Shown: positions 1-12,500 of the stretch, piece by piece | Numbering within the stretch: position 1 is the stretch's first letter | How the letters are laid out: every line of letters starts with the position of its first letter | NCBI GenBank assembly: GCA_031213475.1 | Contig: JARUPZ010000024.1 | Span: 2,825,403 to 2,889,402, forward strand | DNA: 64,000 nt | Source: Nereocystis luetkeana | Taxonomy: Eukaryota; Sar; Phaeophyceae; Laminariales; Laminariaceae | Direction of reading: 5' to 3' | Translations under genes and position numbers: made by a program | Notes under the pieces: model-generated | Seen by the model: the letters and a program-made list of their open reading frames with translations, nothing else | Told to the model about the DNA's origin: nothing | Database searches by the model: none

Positions 1-367
1 CAGTAGTTTTTTTTTTCCTAGTAGTATCCCGTTCCTGTTTCGTCGCCTGTGGCCACCGTTTATCTCCGATGGGGTGGGGGGCCCACTATCATGCATGGCC
101 GTAGTCGTACGAGGGCGGGGGGGGGGTATAACGGGGGTGGTTCGTTGCAAAGCTCAAGAGTAGTACACTTTTCACGCTTCTTTCCGCGCATCGGTAGTAA
201 CTCTCTTTTTAGATGCCGCTATCTTACTCTCTCTTCATCTCCCTCACCTACATCTGTCTCCCTCTCACCTTCCTCTCCCCCTATAGCCCTAACACACACC
301 CCGACTCTCCGAACAAAAAACGAAGAGCATGGCAAAAAAGAAACAACTCCGAAAAACGGCTTCTCAC
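1..367. other. Intron 14 of the Hsp110 gene; no exon recognised
   Basis: This stretch lies downstream of exon 14 in transcription order (donor GTGAGA). Positions 62-115 match, in reverse, the end of the dispersed poly-C repeat described at 40093. The rest is pyrimidine-rich on the plus strand. No Hsp110 C-terminal exon was seen, so the next exon must lie beyond position 1. Confidence 0.5.
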
Positions 368-3300
368 CTGCACGACCTCCTTCATCATCTCGGCTGACTG
401 CACGTGGAACATGCCGTGGATGTCGTGCTTCACGTTCACCCGTACCTTCGACACCCCCTCTCCTTGAGGCACATCCACCTTCAACGAACAAACGTAACAA
501 TCCCAGCAACAACAGCGAATCACGAATGTTTGAAGTCAGAACCGGGTCTCACAAAACAGCAAACAGACGCGAGGCATTGTACAGTTGTTCGAGGTCAATA
601 TTACTTCCAAAGTTACCGTCAACGTTACCGCCGAAGGTACCATCAACGTTACCACCAAAGGCACCATCAACGTTGTCGCCGAAGTTACCGGAAATTTTAC
701 CGCAAAAGTACCGTCAATGCTATACTACCGTCAAAGTCATCATCGAAAGTTACCGTCAACAACACCGTCAACATTACTGTTAACTGTACCGTTGCCCTCA
801 AGGTCACCGCCAACACGACTAATAGCGCTACCACGTAACGGTACCGCGAACATTACCGCTACCGCAAACATTACCGTTGCCGGTAACACTGCCTACAGTT
901 ACCTCATAGAAAATCGATATGATGACATTGATATTTCCGCTTTATAACGGAACCATTTCGGCGGTATCGTCGAGGCTGTTGTACCTTGAACGTGCCGATC
1001 TCCGAGGAGCAGCCGGAGGGGAGGTCCGCCTCGCCGTCGTAAGCAGCCGTCAGCGTGAACGGTTCGCCCATGTTGAAGATTACACGTCGGACCTGCGCAC
1101 GCATCCCCAGCATAATCGTCACGGATAACAAAATATCGTCGTTTCATTTCATGACAAGATAAACAGCAGCAACAACGAGCAAATAATTCGCTGCAAGCAG
1201 CAACGTCATGTTCTACGTAGTCCCGAGTATAACGGGGGACCACATACATTGAACAGTCCCAAATATTGTTGGTAAAAACAGGGAAATGTGTTGGGTTTTT
1301 GTGTGTACCTTAGGTCATATTAGCTATTATGGTCACCCCGCAAGAGCAGCAACCGACACACGACAGAGGAGTGGTTGGCACGACCGTGCGGTGAGCTCAA
1401 CAGCTCAATCGCCAATCAAAGGCCATGGACCAATCGAGTGCAACATCACGGACCAATCAACCGGCGTGCGTGGAGCGATAAAAAGTCGTGGGCTTACCAC
1501 AGGGTCATGAACCAATCACGGGCAACGTCATGAAACAGAAAAATGTTGCGGACGAAAATTTACAGTTTGCGGACCGATCAACTGCAACGCCATCGACCAA
1601 TCACGCTTCACGAGTCAATCACGCCGCATTTTAATGCAATGCCTTATCACCTTCGGGGTCTCGTCGCCCTTGGCAAAAATTCTGAGAGAGTTACCCGCCG
1701 CCTCGGCCTCCGCCGCGTCTTCTTCGCCCTCTTCTGCAGGAGATACACAAAAAACCAGAAACGCGAGGCGTCTCGTTTTCGTTTTCATTTTCGTTTCGCA
1801 CAGCAAGCAAGACACGGTCAAACAAAAAAAACGAAAACGCCCTTGTTTCGTTTCTCACAGCGAACAAGATATACAATGCCGAAATGAAAAATCGAACATG
1901 TTTTTCGTTTCGCACAGCAAGCAAACAAGACACACCGCACGAAATAAAAAAGAAAGAACGGAGACGAAAAGCGCCGGGGGAAAAAACAAAAAAAACGTGA
2001 CAAGAGGCGTTTTCGTTTCATTTTCGTTTCGCGCAGCATACGAGAATTTTGGAGAACACTGAAAAAAACGAAACCGTCGGAAAAGAGAAAAATTACAAAA
2101 ACACAAAACGATCCGAGGCAGAGATAAATCAATAGGTAAATAAACTGAACGTACGTACGTAGGATTCTGCATCATCCGAGGAAAAGCACAACACACGTAT
2201 ATACGGGGGTTCCAACTTTCCTAAGGCGGGGTCGTATGGGGTGTGGAGGAAAGAGAGATCAGTCAGCGGCCTAAAGGCTCGCGGCCATTCGACAAAGGCT
2301 AGGCGCGTGCTCGCGAGTGGGTTCAAGTACCCGCGACAAACGCGCCGCCTAGGCTATCTAGGTGCCGATATTGCATCAAGTCTCTCTCGCTGCTATTCCC
2401 CAAGCTTTGATTTACGGCGGTTGATAGCACTACATTACACGAAGCAAAATCACAAGCTGCACTATGATGGTGAATGGGGAGGGGCAGCGTAGAGATCAGA
2501 CAGCGGCCCACAGGCTCGCGGCGTTTCGGCAAAGGCTAGGCGCGTGCTCGCGAGTGGGTTCAAGTACCCGCGACAAACGCGCCGCCTAGGCTATCTAGGT
2601 GCCGATATTGCATCAAGTCTCTCGCTGCTTCTCCAAACCTTTGAACTACCTGTAACAGTTGATAGTAGTACACTTACACTACGTGAAAAACAAGATTCAA
2701 TGATCACGTTCTTGAAAAAAAAGAGGGACAAAAGAAAGATCAGACAGCGGCCTAGAGGCGCGCGGCATTTCGGCAAAGGCTAGGCGCGTGCTCGCGAGTG
2801 GGTTCAAGTACACGCGACAAACGCGCCGCCTAGGCTATCTAGCTACCGATATTGCATCATGTCTCTCGCTTCATCCTCAAAAACCTTCAACTGATGACGG
2901 TGTGGATACCAAGCACTTACTTTTACACAACGTAAACAACAGGTTGCACAATAATGTTTGTGTTTTAAAATGGGGAAGGGCAATAGAGAGATCAGACAGC
3001 GGCTTACAGGCCCGCGGCGTTTCGGCATAGGCTAGGCGCGTGCTCGCGAGTGGGTTCAATTACCCGCGACAAACGCGCCGCCTAGGCTATCTACGTGCCG
3101 GTATTTCATCAAGTCTCTTCCTGCCGCCCCGAAACCATCACGGGATGACAGTTGGTAGCATCACGAGTAGACCAAATCTAAAAACTTAACGCGAAGCATG
3201 ATAGAGCTTCATCGCTTATGCTTGCTTGGGGCTGGGGGGGGGGGGGCTGGGCGAGGCGCGCAGCGTTTCGGCAAGGCTACGAGGCACGTGCTCGCGAGTG

Positions 3301-6300
3301 GTAACCCCCGCGATATGCGCGCCGCCTAGGCTATCTAGGTGCCGGAATTGGAATAAGTCTCTCCCTGGTTCCCAAAAACTCTGTCATGACCGGTGTTACC
3401 AACACGAGCACGCAAAAAAAAATAATCTGATACGTGCCGTAAAAGCCTCATCGGCGTTATACATGGGATTGGGGCGGAAGAGGAGCAACAGAGAGATCAG
3501 ACAGCGGCCTAGAGGCGCGCGGCATTTCGGCAAAGGCTAGGCGCGTGCTCGCGAGTGGGTTCAAGTACCCGCGACAAACGCGCCGCCTAGGCTATCTAGG
3601 TGCCGGAATTTCATCACGTCTCATCTACACTTTCCAGTTTCCCCCGCTCTCCTTCAAGGCAACTCTTACTTACCCTGATCACCGATGCCCGAACGAATCG
3701 AACCCCCCTCCCCCCCATGCCGCGTATATGGACGACTAGGCCAATGATCTCAACGCCCACCAGTAGGACACAGTTCGACGACAAGCTTCGAGTGCGACGA
3801 AGGTGGTAGACAAACGATGACAGCGACGACGGCTACTGCCACTGCTGCAGCCATGGCCATTGCTACAACCACCTCCACTCGTACTCCCGCTGCTCACACA
3901 AACACGACTTACTACACACTGCAACAGATACAACCACGACGACTACTATCGCGACACCAGCCGTCAACACCACACTCATTCGTCACGCGCTGCCAGACAC
4001 AAAAACGGCAGCGGGCAACAACGCTATATCTCTCACCCCCCGTGGCCATGCTCTGAGCACCGTCCGCCCCCGCGTTATCCTCCCAGCTCAGCCTGATCGG
4101 GTAGGGAGTCGCCTCCACCACCGTGAACTCCTTTACCTTGAACCTAAAGGAGAGAAAGAAGAAGAAACAAGTTAAAACGCGCAGTACGGGGTAGAGCAGT
4201 ACGTGGCCCCTCTATAGTGCTGGTTTTCATCATACGGTGCCTGTGAAATCGCTTGGCACAGATGGAACTAACCGGTGTATCAGTGCGTCGAGTAGTGCCG
4301 GTCGCCGCCATATATAGTGCCGGCATTGTCGGCTAAATAGCGCATGCCGGCACTATGGAGGGACCACCACTGCAGTACCTGGTACAAATTTAGCGGGTAC
4401 TGGCAATACTAGTCACAAAATACCAAACCCTTTTAGTTTGTGTGTATGCGTGCCCCCCCCCCTCCCTTGACATGGAGAAAAACAACCTGGAATTTCATCC
4501 TAGGGGATGTGACATTTGCGTGCAATACGGTAAGCTTTACACGGGTGCATATTCAGCACGTACCGGAGGACAAGGCGCACACTGGAGGGCCGCACAAAGC
4601 TCCCCGCGATGCAGGGTGACACGCGTCGGACCACCCCGAACAAAGGCAAAAGAAAAAATAAATTACTGACACCAAACTATTAACCCCGAGATATATGACC
4701 ACAAAAAAAAAAGAAGCGGACTTTTCTTTGGGATCAACAGCACCCATTTAATGCACGAGCAGCGTGAGCACGCGCCGCAGGGTCGGTAGGAACACGTTCC
4801 GCCCGTGCCGTTACGGCTCTCCCTGCTTTCAACCATTGCGACTCGGACACCAACCATTGCATCATCCCTCGATCTCGCAGTGGGGGGTGCACGATGCTGT
4901 AATCTTCGCTTTTTATCGTGTCATGTGTGTTTCCCGCTCTGACGACCTGAGATGGTCAGAACAGGAACGCGTAGGCTATATACCGCCCGAGGTACAATAC
5001 GATACCATAGTTTTGCTGCAGCCTGTAGTTTTTTTTTTTTTGCCACGACAGGCAGGGTTTCAGGGAAGCGAGCTAATGTGAGATCATCATCATCAACATC
5101 AACACCATCACCATTAGCGCAAGAAAAACTCTATTAATAGTGTAGTTGCCAAGTACATTATTACGGGGGACCCTAGTTAACAGGACCTATGGTGTACATA
5201 AAAACCTATATATGTAACCATTTTTACTGACAATATTTGGTCCTGTTAACTATGGCCCCCCGTAATAGTACAGCAGCCGTGGTCCCTCCCTCCATCGTGA
5301 CGGCATGTATGCGCCAGCCAGCAATACCGGCAATATGAAGCTACAACCAGCGCTGCTCCCGCGCACTGCCACACTAGCGAGTCCCATCCGTTCAAAGCGA
5401 TCCCACAGCCACTCTACAGCGGGCAACCAACACTATTACTCAGCCGGCACTACATAGGGACCCCTGCTGTACGGCATTAAAAAAGCACAACCAAAACCCC
5501 TGCATCGTACACTACACGCCCACACACACACGCACAATTTCACGATGTGCGTGCATCAAAACCGATTTCGGCGACAGCAAAAAGGACGCCCTTAGGACCA
5601 CCCCCCCCCCCCACTAGCGCGAAACACCCTGGACCGTTATTTACCGGCTAGAAAGCATGGCGCACTGGAGCGCGCAGCCCCTGGCGATGCTCTCGTCGGC
5701 GTTCATCGTGCAGCTAAGCCCAAAGTTGAGGGCCGCCTTGTCCCGGCCCAGCAGATCCGACAGGTGGGACTTCACCAGGGGCACCCTGCAGCACCAGGCC
5801 GTCGGTAGAGACCGTGCCGTGACGCCGTAGAAAGGAAAGGAGGACGGGCATGAGGGCGGCGGAGGGGGGGGGTATGGGTAACACGTTTGAGAGAAGGGAG
5901 GGGAGGGGCGGGGGGGATAACAAAAGAATAGATTTGGGTGGGGGGCGGGGTTGGATTTGAAGAAAACTGATTGGGAGGGGAGGGGTACTCATGCCATGCA
6001 CGACCGCAAGCGTATGATCATAGAACCTTGCGTTTCGACAAAGCCGGGACGGACACCGTACAGACAGCCAATGCTTGCACCGAGCGCGAACCGTCGTGAG
6101 GTGTTGAGCGGGTCGCATGCAGGACGTGAAGGGCCAACTGCATCCCTTCACAGTAAGAATCAGCGATGCAAATTTCCCGACAGCGGTAATTACCCGAAAT
6201 CAACAAAGCTCTCCAGTAAGTCATTTTGTTTTGTTCAGAGCAAATTATTCACGTCCCCCGTCAACGGGCAAACAACGCCTCCATTGGGAATGGGAAACCC

Positions 6301-9300
6301 CCGTTCATACGGGGTGAGCTGAATCTGACCTTCACAGCAAAAAAACGCTCGTGACGCGGACTCTCTTTGCGTTGGGGTGACACGGTCGAATGTTGGGACA
6401 ATTAAGTTCTGTGTCCGAACCACAGCGCAAGGAAAATCGTACAATATAAAGGCGCAGCAGCACGCTCCTACTTCGTGCTACCTGCCGCGGGGTCCTACAG
6501 CTCCAAGACGGTTTACATAATACCAAACGTTTATTTTGTTTGGTTGCAAAATCTGGGTCGCAAAAAGGTTACATATTCAAGACTAACCCCGCACGAACAC
6601 GGCGTACGCGAACAATTCGGCTGGAACCATCTCAGTTGCTTATAACCTGGTACCCGGCGTATTATAATAGCTCCAACCCATGAGACCTTCCCAAGATGTA
6701 ACATAACCCCACAGAAAATAGATTAAAAGTGACATTTCGGGCACTTTTTGCCACGACCTCAGGAAGGTCCCCAAGTTCGTGGGCTGAGGCCATTTTTTTA
6801 TACACAGGAAACAGACCTGAAAGGAACTCAAGACCGAATTGGTTTCAGCAGAATTCTTGGCTTAGCACCCTATATAACGGTAGTGTTACGGGGGACCATA
6901 GTAAATAGGACCAAATATTGTTAGTAAAAATAGTGAAATATAGAGGTTTTTGTGTCCACCGTAGGTCCTACCTGGTATTTACTATGCCCCCCCGTAATAG
7001 CTCAACGTTTCATACCACAGGTATAATATACCTCTCTGCACGAAAATGTATGGATCGCTTAGTTCTTGCTAACGCTTGAATGTTTCTCCTATTTTCCAGG
7101 TACACATTTCGTTTTTGTTCCAATCACCTAGTGGAGCCGCCAACGATCTCCACGGAGCCGAGCTGCTCCTTCGTGACACCAGCCTCTTTCAAGGCCTTCA
7201 GGACGGGGACATCCATGCGCTTCACCAGGGGTCCAGCGAGGGCCTGGAACTGCTTCAGGCTCAATCTCCCGTTGTAGTCAAGCTTTTTGGGGGAGGGAGG
7301 GAGGGAGGAAGGGAGGGGGGAAGAGCGATGGCGGGGAGACGGGGAAAGGCAGAAGCCATTAATATGAGTGCTATCTTGAAAAATCAAGGAAGGCGTGACT
7401 GCTGCGATGTAAATTACATATTTGCCAGGTTCGCCTATTGAGCAGGCATTCGTTGTTGCTTACGTGTGTTACTTGCTTAGACAAAATAGTAGCAGCCTAA
7501 TCTTGCCGTAAAACCCCTGGTTTCTTCACCCAAGACACGCCTCCCAGGTACCTCAAAACACGATCCCAATACCTGTAACCCGTTACTTGCAGGACGTTCC
7601 GCAAACATTCAAGCAGTATATACCCTTGACACACTCACGTCTTCCCAGAGGCACTCGATGTTAATGGGCGCATCGTTCACTCCCACGGGGGACAGCTGCT
7701 TCTTCGCTCGCTCCGCCGCGTCGAGGAGCTTCAGCAGGGCCTTGGGCTTCGTTCGCGGGTCCTTTTATTTTTGCGACCATGGTTTTGAGGGCAATTTATG
7801 GAGGCGGCGGGAGGGGGGCAAGAGAGAGTGGAGCATGGGCCGGGGTCAAGAAAACACAATGGTAGCTACGTAGGTATAGAGGGTCGAGAAAAAAGCAAGG
7901 TATTTACGGAGGACCATAGTTAGTAGGACCTGTGGTTTACATAAAAACCTACATATTTAACCATTTCTACCAACAATATTTGGTCCTATTAACTATGGCC
8001 CCCCGTAATAGCTACTGTATGTATACACAAGGCGCACTTTTGGGTATGACAGGAGCGACAACAGCAAAAGCTCACCACGCTCTACAGACCCACAATAAGA
8101 CAAGTAGCAGCAGCAGCAGCAGCAGCTAGCAACATGAAAAGAAGGGCGGACTGGAACACAAAACCAGACAATAATATAACCTTCCGTAACTCACCATAGC
8201 GAGGTAAAGTCAAGCCGAGCCACACAGGTACAAAAATCAAGAAGCAAACCCACACCCGAGCAAAATTCCTCCAACCAAAATCAAGCCAAGAACAACCACC
8301 AAGAGCACAATACAAAAACCCGTCGCCGTCTTGTTGGCCTACAACTCGTCGGCACAGCGTCACCCACCAAGCAAGCCCTAGAGAAAAGTCACCGCCAATG
8401 CAAAACCTCCACGCAAAATCACCAAGCCAACCCACCGAGGAACACGCTTCAAAACGAAGGAAAACCCACACCTTCCACATCTTGGCCTGGAAATTGTCGG
8501 CGCAGCGTCACTACGTAGCCAAAATCATCCGTCGAAACCATCACCAGGCAGTTGGAAGGCAAAATCTCCAGCCGAAAACCCCTATTCGGAAAGCAAAACC
8601 ACCAACCTAAAACGGGGCACCATAGTAAATAGGACCTACGGTACACACAAAAACCTACCTATATATTAGCCTATTTTTACTGACAACATTTGGTCCTATT
8701 TACTGTGGCCCCCCGTAATAAGCACAGCCCAAGAAACCCAAGACACATTTTCTCCGTGTTCGATTAGGACTCGTCGTGGGAGTTGTCACAAAGTGTCACG
8801 AAACAAAACCACCGGTCAAAATCACCAGGCAGAATCGCCGAGCAAAATCGCTATAACTAAGCTACTTGGGATGATTCCCAGGAACACAAACGAAAGACGC
8901 ACCTTCCCCGTCTTCGCTTGGAACTCGTCGGCGCAGTGCTGCGCGATGGCCCAGTCGATGTCCCTCCCGCCCAGCCTGCTATCGAACGCCGCGCTCTTCA
9001 CCGTCAAAGACCCCTGGAACACCGTATAAAAAACGTTACGGTTGGTTGTGGTTACAGCTTCACGCTACGGTCACAGGTACACTTCCAGCAGAAACGACTA
9101 TTGCGGACACAGTAACAGTAGCAGAAACGGTTACATTTGCAGTTTTAGGTACAGATATACAGCAGCTACGGTAAAAAAAAAATGGTTACGTTTACGAGTA
9201 CGATCTTTTGGTTACGGTTACAGTTACGTGCCACAACGACCGGCTACATTTGCGGTTACAGCAACAGCAGCAGAAACGGTGCACAGTTGCAGTGACGGTT

Positions 9301-9506
9301 CACGAAAACATTACAGAAACGATCGCGTTTTACGGAACCAGTTTCCGTCTCATTTTCATCTTCGTTTTCAGTTACGTTCACCGTTACGCCAGTTACGAAT
9401 AAAGTGTTGACGCAAGCTACAGATAACGATATATCAAGTTAGAAAGCAAAAGAAGCAATGCAACCCCCACCCACCCCCCCCCCCCTCCCCCCCCCCCCCC
9501 CCCCCC

Positions 9507-9538
<32 letters not shown>

Positions 9539-12500
9539 TTCACCCCGCCTTTAGATACCACGTACACGCATACCCTAGGAACATAACAATACCCGAAATA
9601 TTACAAGCCGTACAAGACGCTAGTTTACCAGATGTACGTGACAATACAGCAGTGTGTCGGTCTCTCTGAAGTGCCGATATACGCCGGCCAACAATACCCG
9701 CACTGTAGCGGCCACCGGCACTAATCGGGACACTGCCACACTGGTTAACCCCACATGTGCCAAGCGATTTCACCGGCAATATATAGGTCAGCCGGCACTA
9801 TTATACCCAACCGGTACAATAGAGGGACCGCTACTGCACCTGAACGAAGGTGACGACAGCGGCGCTGAAGCTGGAGTGCCCGATGTCCAAGAAAAGGACA
9901 TTTTGCGGCTCCTGGGAGGAAAAGCAACACGGCGCCAGGAGGCCAGGAGGCAGCAATTAGCAGACGAAAAAAGCGGGCGGGTCAACGTCAGCATTTGACC
10001 AGATGCAAAAAAAAAGATGAAGCAGCAAACAGCAGCACCACCAGCAGATGGGTACGTACAAGCGCGAACAGCAGCCGCATCGACACACCCGAAGCAGGCG
10101 CATCAACAAATATCCATCAGCACTATCTATAGCACCAAATGCACATACCAGGTACATGCGTGCAAAAAAAATCCCAGGCGATAAATCAATGCTCGTACGA
10201 GTGGACACGATACGCGACAGAAGAAACCATTCCACCCGGGAAGGTCACAACAACACCGCTCAAGTGAACGCCTCCTGTATACTGTAGTTATACCGAAAAC
10301 GCTCAACCCATCGTAGAACAGTCCGAAAAAACTCCTACCAAGGTACGTATTCACCAACACAAGCGCGGCAAATTAAAAAAGATGAACATGATGAAAACGC
10401 CTTCCTATACTCGTAGCTCTTTCTGGTGGAACTCTCCCGCGATGGACTTGTAGGTGTCGTAGGCCAGCACGGTTGCCGCATGATAGTAAGGAGGCATTTA
10501 TCATTTGTTGGGTCACTTCAAGTTAGCCACGTAACGGTTCAAAGCACCGAAAAGGGCAAACAACAGTTGTGCTACATACACGTACTACATATAGTCAGTA
10601 CTGTAATATCGAAGCAGTATCACGTGTACCTGGTATTAATAGCTCCAATCCCAAGCAATTCGTCACACAGTAGTAAAGTGCGCAAGCAGCTGTTTTTTTT
10701 TACAACACGAAAAACGCCTGCGTACAAGCACCTTCTCGTGGAACTCCCCCTTGGCGGACTTGTAAATGCCGTACGCCAGCGCGGTGGCCGTGTGCTCGTG
10801 GATCAACCGCAGGCAGTTTACGCCGCCGATCGCGCAAGCGCTCTGCGCGCGCAGCCGACAGTACCACATCGAACACCGACGACAGTACAGCATTGAAAAA
10901 AAGGAAGCAGCAGACAAACAGCAGCAAGTAGCGGAATCATGGTCAGCAGCAAGAGCAGCAGGAGGGGCAGCAGGAGGAGCAGCAGCAGCAGCAGAGTAAA
11001 TTAGGTAGTAGAAGACACGACAGACAAAAACAGATATACAAGGAGGAGCAACTTTGCGCTGGAATTTTGAGGCATCAGCCCGTCGAAAAGAGGAGCGTAC
11101 ATGAGTATGCACACCCTGTTCCCCTCCCGCCGTCCTCCAACTGGCATCCCCCCCCACCCGCCGTCCCCCTACTGGCATTATCATAGTAACCCCGGACACC
11201 CCCACGATCGAATCCAGCACCCCTACCATCACCATGGCACCGTATGATTGCGATAGGTGGGACGTTTGCACAGCGACCGTGAATCTACGGGCGGCGATTT
11301 TGGCCGGAAGGTATGCAAAGCGAGCGTTATCAAGCCCCGTGACGACGTTCCTTGGCCGAAAGGTGTGCAAAGCGAGCGCTATTTAGCCCTGTGACGGACG
11401 TCGATTGGCTGGAGGTTGTACTCAGGTCAGGGCACCAACGAGGGGGGGGAGGGGGTTCGAGTCGGATGGTGTCAGCCACACCAGCGAACCCCTCACCAAC
11501 GTCACTACAGTAGTAGACCGCCCTGTTCCGATAGCAGTCGTCGCTGTTCGGCCAAACTATCTAAGGAGCGACGGGGGCTTGTTACTCTTCCAGGACTGCA
11601 TTCCCGTTATGGGGACAACCTACCATTACGGGGGACCATAGTTAAAGGGACCAAATACTGTTGGTAAAAATGGCTAAACATAAAGGTTTTTATATATACC
11701 ATAGGTCCTATTAACTATGGCCTCAAGATGGGACGGCACTCCTGAAAGGGTTGGTGGCCGGGGAGCTACCCAGTGTCGTCGGAACGTCACTTTTTTTTCT
11801 TCTACAAAGAGTATTCGTCGCATACGAAAGACACGGGGGGTATTCTGATTTTTGTTGTTGCCAGTTTTTGGGTGGAGATGTATAAGAGACTGCCTCCGGC
11901 GAGGATAGGAGCCTCAGGAAAAATAGCGGTTCCCGTTACCGTGCCAAGCACATGGCCTTATTAAAGTACTACTATTCTCGTTTTTTTTACGCCACTTTTT
12001 CGATCGATAAAGAGAAATTCCTCAAGTAGGGGTAGGAGCCTTAACTATAACGGGGGGGCGTAGTATATAGGACCTACGATACACACAACAAACCTATGTA
12101 TTCCCAATTTTTATGAACAATGTTGGGTCCTATTTACTATGGTCTTCCGTAATAGGAGTTACCGCCATACATGGCAAAAACACGCCACCGCCACCACCAT
12201 CACCACTACCACCACCACCACCACCACCACCACCGCCATTCGCTGCCCCACTCACCATCATCGCGTTCCTCATGGAGTCTGTGTACCAGCCGGGGATGGC
12301 CATGACCGTGTCAGCGACGTCGATGCCGTTGTTCGCGGCCTTTGCGATCGCGACCAGCTGCAGCAAGAAGGACAGATGGGAGGCGGAAGCGAGGAGGGGG
12401 GGGGGGGGGGGGGTCGTAACACCGTAACAAAACAGCAACAAGCAAAACGCGTGCTGGAGCCGAACGGGCGAAAGGGATATACCCCCATAAGAGACCTTCT

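Noticed and set aside
2245-3622. CRISPR-like array
   Set aside because: Repeats are about 135 bp with hairpins, in a eukaryotic intron. They are far too long for a CRISPR repeat and no cas genes are present.
4740-4850. Possible extra Hsp110 exon or echo (minus strand, NVFLPTLRRVLTLL)
   Set aside because: Exons 10 and 11 already join in phase. This stretch has no suitable splice sites and only weak similarity.
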